From positions 1 to 64,000 of the forward strand of contig JAZNUB010000059.1 in assembly GCA_045592105.1 (NCBI GenBank): a stretch of 64,000 bases of DNA, written 5' to 3'. The DNA comes from SIG636 sp045592105 (GTDB lineage: Bacteria > Bacillota > Clostridia > Oscillospirales > CAG-382). Numbering within the stretch: position 1 is the stretch's first letter; the number at the start of each line of letters is the position of its first letter. The translations under genes were made by a program, and so were the position numbers. The notes below the pieces were generated by a model. It was not told the origin of the DNA. It searched no databases and saw only the letters and a list, made by a program, of their open reading frames with translations. This document shows positions 1 through 7,821 of the stretch, piece by piece.

Positions 1-136
1 GCTGTCTCAAATTGAAATTTTGAGATAAAACCATATACAAAAGCAACAAAAAAATCAAGGGCAGCCAAATAATGCCCTTGATTTTTTTGTTAAGGTTGCA
101 CATAGCGTTCACAATTTGTTAATGCTATGAGACAGC
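1..136. repeat. Outer inverted repeat around a terminator
   Basis: The 9-mer gctgtctca at 1-9 is the exact reverse complement of tgagacagc at 128-136. Between them lie a small hairpin (about 5-25), the terminator at 48-88, and a cagcgttcacaa-type inverted segment near 105-127. The left arm starts at the first base of the window, so the element may extend further. Similar ggggctgt-type palindromes occur at 31148-31187 and 49073-49108. No gene is visible in 1-196. Confidence 0.5.
48..88. terminator. Bidirectional intrinsic terminator
   Basis: A perfect 16-bp stem (48-63 with 73-88) has a 9-nt loop. It carries seven A on the left and seven T on the right, so it can act on both strands. It probably ends the dockerin glycoside hydrolase transcript coming from the right. 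Confidence 0.8.
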
Positions 137-168
137 CCCTTCTTCTTAAATCCAATAAATTATTTTTT

Positions 169-193
169 GCGGTCTGCGCCTATTTCTACGCCC
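169..193 (-). repeat. Single arm of the composite 3' element
   Basis: The segment gcggtctgcgcctatttct at 169-187 matches the arms found after gdhA (6400-6428) and yitT (48755-48780, reverse complement). It sits 3 bp after the stop codon of the glycoside hydrolase, in the same orientation relative to the gene as the other copies. The rest of the element is absent or diverged here. Confidence 0.55.
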
Positions 194-196
194 GTA

Positions 197-3121
197 CTAA
201 TTGGTGAGGAGTTGCTTGAGCTGTATATAATCCAATGTATCCCACACTTTATCGCGGTTAACGTCACAAGCTTCATAAAATGCCCCTGTAAAGGTAGTAT
301 CCTGCTTGATTAAGCCGCGCAACCCTATATGGTCTACGGAGCTTATCATACCGTCACCATTATTGTCACCTGGGATAACGGCAATTACTTTAGGCGAGCC
401 TTCATTGGTTTCAACGCCAACTATCACACAGCCTGTTTTAACGTAATCCGTACTTGCAAGCTTGGTTGTACCGTTTTTCTCGTACACCTCTATACCGCAT
501 TCAAAGCCTGCGGCAAGCGTTGTTACGGTACAGCGTGCGGGCACATTGTATATATAACCCGCCGTTCTGTCCAGCGCGTATTTCGTACTACCTGTGCTGT
601 TAAGTGCAAATGCGGGGTAGTCCTTAACCGCTATTGAATAACCGTAAAAGCCTACGTTACCGCTTTTATCGTATGCATATATATGCGTATGATAAGTACC
701 TAACTCGCCATTGTGATTAGTGGTTTCAATGCGTGCAGAAGCAGTTGAACCGTTTACAGTACCCTTGTACCACTTAAGGTCATCCTGCCAGTTGGCATCA
801 GTCCAAGTGGGGAACTGCACGTAATCTACCGCATCATCCTTTACCGTACAGCTAATGGTGTATCCGCTTGGGGATATATCCGTAACCTTTACATCGGATA
901 TAACAGGCGGTGTTTTTTCCAGCCACACAGTCCTTGTGGCTACCATAACGGAGTTGCCTGAAACGTCGTCCACGTAAATGTGGGATATATACGCACCCAT
1001 AGTGTTATTGAATTCCGAGGCATTGATGGTTGCGCTTGCAGTTCTGCCGTTAACGGTTGCCTTTATCCACTTTATATCGTCCTGCCAATTCTCATTAGTC
1101 CATGTCGGGAAATAAACTGCGGAGATGCCTCTGTCATCATCAACGGTACAGCTTATTGTGTAGGATGTTGAGGTTTGAGTTACCTTTATATCTTTAGCTA
1201 TGGGGTTGCCCGTGTCCCCACCGGAGGTGTTAGCAACCTTTTTGCTGTTGGAGAACACGTAATTAGTTCTGCCGTAGGGTGCGGAATCGCCATGCTCGTA
1301 GAAGGACCAAATATCGTTATCCGTATAGTTGTCCGCCCACTTAAACTCGATATGGAAAAGGTCGCCCGTTGCACCGATAGAAGCACGCGGTACAGCTACC
1401 ATCATCTTATTACCGCTAACCTTCATCTTAACCGTGCCTGCATCATACCATTCCCAACCGCCTGCCGTTTGTTGCAAATATGCCGTTGTGCTATCTTTAG
1501 GGGTTTTAAGATTTACTGCGTAGTTATATCCGTACCAATTGGGACCACCGTTATTGTTTACGGACAAGAACAACGTCATCCAGTTATTATCGGTATATGA
1601 GGTTATGTCGTTTGCGGTTTCAACGTAGAAATAGAAATTGTTTGCGTCCTTTGCCGCACGCGTAGCAATTATATCGTTTCTGCCAGTGGTATCGGTATAC
1701 CTTATACCGCCAAAGCCTGTTGCATCTCTGTCCACCGTGTCGTTCTTATAGTCGGTATATCTTGCAGTTATTGCACTTGTATCCCACTGGGTGAAATTGC
1801 CTTCCATATTTATGGTAGTGTTGTTACCAACGTACACGCGGGATATAGTACCCTTATACTTTCTTATATAATCTATAAGCTGCATATAATAGTTGTCACC
1901 ATAATAGCCGCGCATAGGCTCCGAGTCACGGCTGGTGTTCTGATCCGCACAGTCTATAAACACTATTGGCAAATTCATAGGCGAGGTTCTAGGCTCCTGC
2001 CTTTGTGCAACCCACTCGTTCCAACCGGTAACAAATATCATTTCGGGATCATGCTTTATCGCAAAATTCCATTGGTCGATAAAGTTATAACCGTACAGAT
2101 ATGCGTTAGCACTCTTATCATTATAGCCGTTGTGGTAGGAACGTGTTCTATCATTTGCGCCATACCAAGCGGTTGCGCTAAAGATTATTGTATCGTTGTG
2201 CTGTGCTATGGAAACGTTCATTGCCTCTTTTCTACCGTTAAGACCATATATAGCATCGGTAGTATACAAGCGGTCAAACTCCATCCACGGGATAGCATCA
2301 GCATTTTTCGGCTCATTAGGCCATTGGTTCGCCTTTACACGGAAATAGCTTTTTGCAGCAGCAGAAAGCTTGCTGTCATTACTGTCACCAATGATCATCG
2401 GCTTACCGTCCCAATAAAACCAAAGCTCATCCAAACGAGGATATTGGCTTCTAAGGCTTTCGTTTGCATATATATTGTTGTATATGTTGGTCATTGTTTT
2501 ACCGGAGTTATATTTGGTATAAAATACTAATTTAGGCACGTTGTAGCCCTGAGTTAAATACTCGTACCAAACGGAAATAAGCTGCTTAACTCTATCTACA
2601 TAGGGGTAACCGTTTGTAGTATCAAAGCATATAAAGTCCACACCGGCGTCTGTAAGCATTTGAACGTGCTTACGCAGAACCCATGTATCTTTAGAGGTAT
2701 AGTAGCCAAACAAAGGCTCGCCCCAAAAATGGAACACGGATCTTTCGCCGCCGCCTGCTGCCATCCAATTAGCCTCGGATCGTATAGCAGAAGGGTTTTT
2801 CTCAACTATTTGCGAAATATTGTAAGGACCCGCTGTACCATGCTCACCCTGCCACAAAAAGTAGAATAAACCAACATATCTACCTGCACGAGGAGTTGAG
2901 GTTTGATAATCCTCGGTAAGGTATCTACCAAGATCATCAACGCCGCCATATGTACCGTTTACGGAAGAATACGGCCCCGTATACGCTTGCATAGTGTACG
3001 AAGGCGATGCAGCGGATGCTTCCGTTCCAACGTTTTCTTCCACCATTGGGAATGCAGCCATTATCATTATAACAGCGATAAGCATTGCCAATAAGGATTT
3101 TGCATATCTTTTAACGCCCAT
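197..3121 (-). CDS. Secreted GH99/GH71-like glycoside hydrolase with GBS repeats and C-terminal dockerin
   Basis: This 974-residue protein starts at an ATG 7 nt after a GAGGAT ribosome site. Residues 1-37 form a signal peptide ending near ASA. Residues about 70-400 resemble GH71/GH99-like barrels: RYVGLFYFLWQG near 77, AGVDFICFDTTNG, and TGWNEW near 365, whose Glu is a plausible catalytic residue. Residues about 436-620 look like a CBM9/DOMON-type beta sandwich. Two copies of a GBS Bsp-like repeat (FPTWT then NWQDDxKW) lie at about 640-735 and 740-830. Residues 917-974 are a type I dockerin with two calcium loops, GDNNGDG and CDVNRD. It probably acts outside the cell on a polysaccharide or host glycan. 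No cohesin is in the window, so attachment to a cellulosome is not shown. The exact GH family is uncertain. Confidence 0.75.
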   Translation of the reverse strand: MGVKRYAKSLLAMLIAVIMIMAAFPMVEENVGTEASAASPSYTMQAYTGPYSSVNGTYGGVDDLGRYLTEDYQTSTPRAGRYVGLFYFLWQGEHGTAGPYNISQIVEKNPSAIRSEANWMAAGGGERSVFHFWGEPLFGYYTSKDTWVLRKHVQMLTDAGVDFICFDTTNGYPYVDRVKQLISVWYEYLTQGYNVPKLVFYTKYNSGKTMTNIYNNIYANESLRSQYPRLDELWFYWDGKPMIIGDSNDSKLSAAAKSYFRVKANQWPNEPKNADAIPWMEFDRLYTTDAIYGLNGRKEAMNVSIAQHNDTIIFSATAWYGANDRTRSYHNGYNDKSANAYLYGYNFIDQWNFAIKHDPEMIFVTGWNEWVAQRQEPRTSPMNLPIVFIDCADQNTSRDSEPMRGYYGDNYYMQLIDYIRKYKGTISRVYVGNNTTINMEGNFTQWDTSAITARYTDYKNDTVDRDATGFGGIRYTDTTGRNDIIATRAAKDANNFYFYVETANDITSYTDNNWMTLFLSVNNNGGPNWYGYNYAVNLKTPKDSTTAYLQQTAGGWEWYDAGTVKMKVSGNKMMVAVPRASIGATGDLFHIEFKWADNYTDNDIWSFYEHGDSAPYGRTNYVFSNSKKVANTSGGDTGNPIAKDIKVTQTSTSYTISCTVDDDRGISAVYFPTWTNENWQDDIKWIKATVNGRTASATINASEFNNTMGAYISHIYVDDVSGNSVMVATRTVWLEKTPPVISDVKVTDISPSGYTISCTVKDDAVDYVQFPTWTDANWQDDLKWYKGTVNGSTASARIETTNHNGELGTYHTHIYAYDKSGNVGFYGYSIAVKDYPAFALNSTGSTKYALDRTAGYIYNVPARCTVTTLAAGFECGIEVYEKNGTTKLASTDYVKTGCVIVGVETNEGSPKVIAVIPGDNNGDGMISSVDHIGLRGLIKQDTTFTGAFYEACDVNRDKVWDTLDYIQLKQLLTN

Positions 3122-3258
3122 AAAATATCCTCACTTTCATCAGATAAAGATATTATAAACTTAACACAGCATTTTGTCAAGAATTAGGGCAAACATACGG
3201 CAAATTTAGGCACATTCAACAAATACCCAAGGTCAAAATTTACATATAGCACAAAAGC

Positions 3259-4020
3259 CTATTTGCTGTCATCCTTCAATATCTGCAAAGCATCCATATT
3301 GTCCACAAAACCGTCACCGTTATAATCGGCAACCGCCAAGCGATCCTTCGGAAAATCAATAATCCCCGCATCATAGCGCAATATTTGCGCGGCATCTATA
3401 TTATCAACCAGTCCGTCACCGTTCACGTCGCCTTTAACAGCCTTCTTCTCAAGCCCTAAAGCCGAGGCTATCGCCGCCGCATCCGCTTTCGCTATCTCCG
3501 CAAGGCTTGAAACTATCCATTCCGCACCCTGTACCGTATCGTGAAACTCATGCTCTATCAGTATAGGAGGGATTCCGTAGCTTGTTGGCACGCGAAGCTC
3601 GCCAAAATTGAAGAACTGCCTGTTCCATGCGTAAATGGCGGGCTGTACTGCGCGGTTGCTTTTTATGGGGCATATACGGTTAAGCTCCTTAACAACCGAT
3701 AGCGCCACGGTTTTCGAAAGCGGCATCCACGGATGGTAAAAAACGCACGCGCCCTTGCCGCCACCCGCGTTTGTGTGCAACGCCACGTACAAATCGCACT
3801 TCTTATCGCGCGCTTCCTCAGGCCTACCCGTGTAGCTTTGGTCCTTGTTGTAAAGCGTTGTAAGCACGGGCACGGCACCTTCGTAACGCTCCAGCTCCTT
3901 AACAAGAAGCGGTGCAAGCGCATCCATCTGCTGTTTTTCGGTGTAACCGCCTATGATATACGGTTTAGGATGATTAGCGGGGGATATAAATATACGATAA
4001 GCTTTATTGTTCAGTTCCAT
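3259..4020 (-). CDS. N-acetylmuramoyl-L-alanine amidase (endolysin-like) with C-terminal dockerin
   Basis: This 253-residue protein has an amidase_3 fold at about 1-185. The zinc ligands are probably the His of ISPANHP and of VALHTNAG, and the Glu of ILIEHEFHD is probably catalytic. Residues about 195-253 are a type I dockerin pair (GDVNGDGLVDNIDAAQILR, then ADYNGDGFVDNMDALQ). It should cleave the amide between MurNAc and L-Ala in peptidoglycan. It has no signal peptide and overlaps the upstream holin gene by 17 nt, which is the arrangement of a phage endolysin exported through a holin. A good ribosome site (AGGTGGAGAAGAAAGGGG) supports the ATG. A dockerin in place of a usual cell-wall-binding domain is unusual. 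Confidence 0.85.
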   Translation of the reverse strand: MELNNKAYRIFISPANHPKPYIIGGYTEKQQMDALAPLLVKELERYEGAVPVLTTLYNKDQSYTGRPEEARDKKCDLYVALHTNAGGGKGACVFYHPWMPLSKTVALSVVKELNRICPIKSNRAVQPAIYAWNRQFFNFGELRVPTSYGIPPILIEHEFHDTVQGAEWIVSSLAEIAKADAAAIASALGLEKKAVKGDVNGDGLVDNIDAAQILRYDAGIIDFPKDRLAVADYNGDGFVDNMDALQILKDDSK

Positions 4021-4453
4021 CCCCTTTCTTCTCCACCTCCTTTTTCAATCTATTTGCCGTTTTTATTAAAAATGCAGGCAACGGCACGCCTATCTCCGAA
4101 AGGTTTTCAAGTATACTAATACATTCGTTTATCGAAAACCACACTATAACAAGCAGCACAAAAATGGGGTGATAACCAAAATCCTTGCCTGCAAGCTCAC
4201 AGCAATACGCTATAACGTAATCCACACCTGCCGCGGCAATTACGGCTATACCGTAGCAAAGCTTTTTAACAAAGCCAAGCACCCCCGTGCGCGAGGAAAG
4301 CGTGCCCGCTTGCCAGCTTTTTGCAAGCCCCGTGCAGTAATCGGCACACATAAGCACGCAAAGCACGCAAAACGGCAGGATTATAACGTCTATCGCGCTG
4401 CCTATCATAGCAGCCGCCGCGGCTATTGATAATTTAATCGTTGTTGAGTTCAT
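4004..4453 (-). CDS. Phage holin family protein
   Basis: The protein has 149 residues. An upstream in-frame extension exists, but the ATG at 4453 has an AGGAGG site and overlaps the previous stop codon as ATGA, so I take it as the start. Hydrophobic segments lie at about 10-40, 62-90 and 98-115, followed by a charged lysine-rich tail. The motif VLCVLMCADYCTGLAKSW matches the toxin-secretion/phage lysis holin family (Holin_4 type). It would make membrane lesions that let the adjacent amidase reach the wall. Position between a small tail-end protein and the endolysin supports this. Confidence 0.85.
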   Translation of the reverse strand: MNSTTIKLSIAAAAAMIGSAIDVIILPFCVLCVLMCADYCTGLAKSWQAGTLSSRTGVLGFVKKLCYGIAVIAAAGVDYVIAYCCELAGKDFGYHPIFVLLVIVWFSINECISILENLSEIGVPLPAFLIKTANRLKKEVEKKGDGTEQ

Positions 4454-4695
4454 TCCTCTTCTGCCTCCTCGTTGTGCTCTGGAACCAATCTCCAACGTTG
4501 AGTTATACATTCTTCTGTTTCCTCCCAAAACGGAACAGCGCGAAACCCCTCTGCCACAGGCGCGCTTTCGCACACCATAGGCTTATAGCCCGCTTTTGCT
4601 ATAACCTCAATGCTGTTTCCGAAATACAAGCCCTTGTCTGTTTTTATGGGCATTACCATTTTATGCGGTATGCCGCCGATCATCTTATAAAACAT
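4450..4695 (-). CDS. Small prophage-type hypothetical protein
   Basis: This 81-residue protein begins MFYKMIGGIPHK after a GGAAAGGAAAT ribosome site. It ends in an acidic tail (HNEEAEEE) and contains a WEETEECITQRW segment. It is coupled by a 4-nt overlap to the holin gene. Small proteins of this size commonly lie between tail-fibre and lysis genes in clostridial prophages, but I do not recognise a family and assign no function. Confidence 0.7.
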   Translation of the reverse strand: MFYKMIGGIPHKMVMPIKTDKGLYFGNSIEVIAKAGYKPMVCESAPVAEGFRAVPFWEETEECITQRWRLVPEHNEEAEEE

Positions 4696-4710
4696 ATCAA
4701 TTTCCTTTCC

Positions 4711-5289
4711 TTAAACATTATAGATAGGAGTATAAAATCTACCCTCTGCACGGTCATAAAAGCCGTTTTGCCCATCCGCGCCGCGCACACAAGGTACCAA
4801 ATCGCGCACTAAAGCAGCTCCGTTATACAGCTTAAAGCTATATAGCTTACAGCGTGCAAGGTCTGTTGGATTTTCGCTGTAATTACAGCCGGAAATAAAA
4901 AGGTTAAACGCCGTGCCGCCAAAAGATCTGGAAAAATTCAAAAGAGTTATATCGTCTATAACCAACCCATCTGCAAAATACAAAGCTTCATGCTTATGTG
5001 TATCGGCAGGCAACGTAGTTCTTCTGTATTCACCGTTGTAGCTGGCATAAAAATATCCGTTGGTTACAAACAACCCATAATACTCTGCAAACGCGCTTTT
5101 TCTGCACCCAAACAGTGCTTGATTGGCTGTATCAGAAAGAGCAAAGCTAAGCTCTATTATACTGTTTTCGCTTATCTTTTCGCCAAGGTCAAAGTAAACT
5201 CCACCGTTGCACTCGTAGCATTCGATGCGGGTATATCCGCTTGGCAATGAATCCGTCGAAAACAGCATGGCACTTCTTCGTGCTATCAC
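4711..5289 (-). CDS. LamG/concanavalin-like prophage structural protein
   Basis: This 192-residue protein carries the LPSGYTRIE opening and, near the C terminus, the RCKLYSFKLYNGAALVRDLVPC and GFYD motifs. Both are typical of the jelly-roll (LamG-like) proteins in tail regions of Firmicutes prophages. Such domains often bind carbohydrate at the phage tip. The chosen start is a GTG overlapping the previous TGA, with AAGGTGG upstream; an ATG at 5268 is the alternative. It has no signal peptide, consistent with an intracellular virion or particle protein. Confidence 0.7.
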   Translation of the reverse strand: MIARRSAMLFSTDSLPSGYTRIECYECNGGVYFDLGEKISENSIIELSFALSDTANQALFGCRKSAFAEYYGLFVTNGYFYASYNGEYRRTTLPADTHKHEALYFADGLVIDDITLLNFSRSFGGTAFNLFISGCNYSENPTDLARCKLYSFKLYNGAALVRDLVPCVRGADGQNGFYDRAEGRFYTPIYNV

Positions 5290-5993
5290 GCGCTCCACCT
5301 TCTTCCAACACAGCGGTTGTTCATGATATTAAACTCCCATACCTCACCGTTGCCAAGAATCTCGCAGTAATCTCCCGCATAATCTATTAGCCCTTCAAAG
5401 CTTACGGATATCTCTCCCGTTTCTGCTGTTTTTATAAGAATGTTGGATATACAGCCGCTATTACAAGTAAAGCATACCTTGCCAACGTTTTCTGCGTTGA
5501 TATCAACGCGGTCGTTAAGCTCTACGTAGGCTGCAACCTCCGTAAGCGTGATACGCCTGTATGCATACAGCGTGTGCATTATATCGGCTTCCTCTTTGCT
5601 GTATACCTCGTTTTTTGTATAGCACTCATCTATCAGCGCCAAAAGCTGTGTATACATATCGTTTCCAATATTCCCCTCGGCGCACACCTCGTCCCTAACG
5701 CAAAAGGCACAGGGAACGGTTGCCGCCGTGCTGGTTTTAAGCTCCGACGATATAACGCCTATTTTAACGTAGGCGGTGTTATACAACACGGGCATCATAC
5801 AAGTGCCGTCTTCTATCGTTTCGTAAAAAGCCGTACCGTCAGACGTTACGAAAACCGCAGTTTTTGTATCCGTGTTGCTCCACTCGTCGTCAAAATCAAA
5901 CCGCACCATTATATCAGAGTTGCCGTTCACCACCGTATCTTCGCCTCGTAACGCGGCTATCTTGTTTTTTACGGTTATGTTAATGGTTTTCAT
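5286..5993 (-). CDS. Prophage tail/baseplate-like protein
   Basis: This 235-residue protein starts at the ATG preceded by GGAGG seven bases upstream; an earlier in-frame ATG at 6011 lies upstream of that ribosome site and is rejected. The N-terminal half (KTINITVKNKIA, then NSDIMVRFDFDDEW, then STAATVPCAF) resembles BppU-like or upper-baseplate domains of Firmicutes siphophages. The middle contains a YTKNEVYSKEEAD linker like those joining tail-fibre modules. It is the first gene of the tail/lysis cassette. No capsid, portal, terminase or integrase gene is present nearby. Confidence 0.65.
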   Translation of the reverse strand: MKTINITVKNKIAALRGEDTVVNGNSDIMVRFDFDDEWSNTDTKTAVFVTSDGTAFYETIEDGTCMMPVLYNTAYVKIGVISSELKTSTAATVPCAFCVRDEVCAEGNIGNDMYTQLLALIDECYTKNEVYSKEEADIMHTLYAYRRITLTEVAAYVELNDRVDINAENVGKVCFTCNSGCISNILIKTAETGEISVSFEGLIDYAGDYCEILGNGEVWEFNIMNNRCVGRRWSA

Positions 5994-6015
5994 TCTGTTT
6001 CCTCCGTTCAACGCA

Positions 6016-6055
6016 AAAAGGCTGCTTGCGGCACCGTTGCCGCAAACAGCCTTTT
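6016..6055. terminator. Hairpin in the leader of the tail/lysis cassette
   Basis: An 18-bp stem with one mismatch (6016-6033 with 6038-6055) lies about 23 nt before the first cassette gene. It is flanked by T runs on the plus strand and by a short T run on the minus strand. It could shield the cassette from read-through or act as an attenuator; direction is not certain. Confidence 0.6.
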
Positions 6056-6197
6056 ATTTTTTATATTCCCTCTTACAGTTTTATTATACCACAGAGAATG
6101 CCGAAAGTCAATAGCGCGCCCGAACTTTTGTTCGCAAAAAAAGGTAAGCAAAGCCGTAGCTTCGCTTAACAATATTGAAATTAATTATATTACTTTT

Positions 6198-6428
6198 CCG
6201 CGGTCTGTGCCTTTTTTTCCAACCGCCCCGATAAAACCAAGGTTTGCTAAAATTGATGCAGATTGGACGAACCGAGGCGTTAGCTGTACTTAGTACTGCA
6301 AGCCGAGGTTCGTTCAAAGCGAAGAAAATATTAGAAAAATTATGAAGGAAAAGGCAGGTTGGCCTTTTCCTTCTTCTGTGTTAAAAATATTAATTTCTTC
6401 GCGGTCTGCACTATTTTTGCAAACCGCC
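6198..6428 (-). repeat. Composite 3' element downstream of gdhA, with inverted arms and two hairpins
   Basis: Read on the minus strand after the gdhA stop, the region holds an arm with core ggtttgcaaaaatagtgcaga (6400-6428), then a hairpin (6344-6373), then an imperfect palindrome (6266-6315) with centre gcagtactaagtacagc, then an inverted arm (6241-6264). The same order recurs after yitT at 48755-48950 with different stem sequences but the same arms and palindrome centre. An extra arm-like copy lies at 6198-6227. This 425-bp intergenic stretch (6012-6436) has no gene. Confidence 0.6.
6344..6373 (-). terminator. Probable gdhA terminator
   Basis: A perfect 12-bp stem (6344-6355 with 6362-6373) has a 6-nt loop and is followed on the minus strand by cataattttt. 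It lies about 65 nt after the gdhA stop codon, inside the composite element. Confidence 0.65.
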
Positions 6429-6436
6429 GTCAATGA

Positions 6437-7783
6437 TTAATAAGCTACGCCTTGAGCCTTCATAGCCTCAGCCACCTTAAGGAAGCCTGCTATGTTTGCA
6501 CCAGCAACAAGGTTGCCTGCACAGCCGTATTCAACGGAAGCTTCGTAGGCAGACTTATAGATGCCCTGCATAATGCCGTGAAGCTTTTCATCAACCTCTT
6601 CAAAGCTCCAGGAAAGACGGATGGAGTTCTGGCTCATTTCAAGGCCGCTGGTAGCAACGCCGCCTGCGTTAGCAGCCTTTGCGGGGCCGAAGGAGATGGA
6701 AGCAGCCTGGAACGCCTCAACAGCATCGGGAGTACAAGGCATATTTGCGCCTTCTGCAACGTACTTAACGCCGTTAGCGATAAGTGCCTTAGCACTTTCA
6801 CCGTCAAGCTCGTTCTGGGTAGCGCAGGGGAGTGCAACGTCACAAGGAACGGTCCAAATACCCTTGCAGCCCTCAAAGAACTTAGCGCCTTCAACTCTTT
6901 CAGCGTAAACGTTAATTCTTGCACGCTCAACCTCTTTAATCTGCTTCATAACGTCAAGGTTGATACCGTTTTCGTCCACAACGTATCCGGAGGAGTCACA
7001 CATTGCAACAACCTTGCCGCCAAGCTGTGTAGCCTTAGCGCAAGCGTAAATAGCAACGTTGCCGGAGCCGGAAATAACTACGCGTTTACCCTCAAAGCTG
7101 TCACCTGCGGCTTTAAGCATTTCGTTTGCGAAGTAGCAAAGGCCAAAGCCCGTTGCTTCTTTTCTTGCAAGAGAGCCGCCGTAGGGGATGCCCTTACCTG
7201 TAAGAACGCCCGTAAACTCGTTACGCAATCTCTTGTACTGACCAAACATAAAACCAACTTCTCTTGCGCCAACGCCGATATCGCCAGCAGGAACGTCCGT
7301 ATCAGCACCGATGTGCTTAGCAAGCTCTGTCATAAAGCTTTGGCAGAAGCGCATAATCTCGTTGTCGCTCTTTCCCTTGGGGTCAAAGTCACAACCGCCC
7401 TTACCGCCGCCCATAGGCAAACCTGTAAGAGAGTTCTTAAATATCTGTTCAAAGCCAAGGAACTTCATTATAGATGCGTTTACGGAAGGATGGAATCTTA
7501 TACCGCCCTTGTACGGACCGATAGCAGAGTTATACTGAACTCTGTAACCGCGGTTTACCTGTACGTTCCCGTTGTCATCAACCCAGCTAACGCGGAATTG
7601 AATAAATCTTTCAGGCTCTACAAGGCGCTCTAAAATGCCTGCCTGCACCAAATCGGGACGCTTTTCGATAACGGGCTCAAGCGATTCAAGCACTTCCTTA
7701 ACAGCCTGGAGGAACTCCTTCTCACCGCCGCTTCTCTTCTCAACGTCGGCGTAAACCTTTTGCAAATACTCGTTTTTAAACAT
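6437..7783 (-). CDS. gdhA: NADP-type glutamate dehydrogenase
   Basis: This 448-residue enzyme matches the usual length of hexameric bacterial GDH. It interconverts 2-oxoglutarate plus ammonia and L-glutamate with NAD(P)H in the cytoplasm. The family motif PMGGGKGGCDFDP lies near residue 122 and holds the catalytic lysine. The dinucleotide fold begins at VVISGSGNVAIYA, and GGVATSGLEMSQNS is typical near the C terminus. The start has a strong AAGGAGG site. The gene appears to be a single transcription unit ending in the 6344-6373 hairpin. Cofactor preference is inferred from overall similarity to the anabolic type. Confidence 0.96.
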   Translation of the reverse strand: MFKNEYLQKVYADVEKRSGGEKEFLQAVKEVLESLEPVIEKRPDLVQAGILERLVEPERFIQFRVSWVDDNGNVQVNRGYRVQYNSAIGPYKGGIRFHPSVNASIMKFLGFEQIFKNSLTGLPMGGGKGGCDFDPKGKSDNEIMRFCQSFMTELAKHIGADTDVPAGDIGVGAREVGFMFGQYKRLRNEFTGVLTGKGIPYGGSLARKEATGFGLCYFANEMLKAAGDSFEGKRVVISGSGNVAIYACAKATQLGGKVVAMCDSSGYVVDENGINLDVMKQIKEVERARINVYAERVEGAKFFEGCKGIWTVPCDVALPCATQNELDGESAKALIANGVKYVAEGANMPCTPDAVEAFQAASISFGPAKAANAGGVATSGLEMSQNSIRLSWSFEEVDEKLHGIMQGIYKSAYEASVEYGCAGNLVAGANIAGFLKVAEAMKAQGVAY

Positions 7784-7821
7784 TGTTTTTCCTCCTTAAA
7801 TATATGTAAAAATAGGATAAG

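Noticed and set aside
6452..7633. Long plus-strand frame opposite gdhA
   Set aside because: The minus-strand gdhA is certain; the opposite frame has no motif and results from codon bias.
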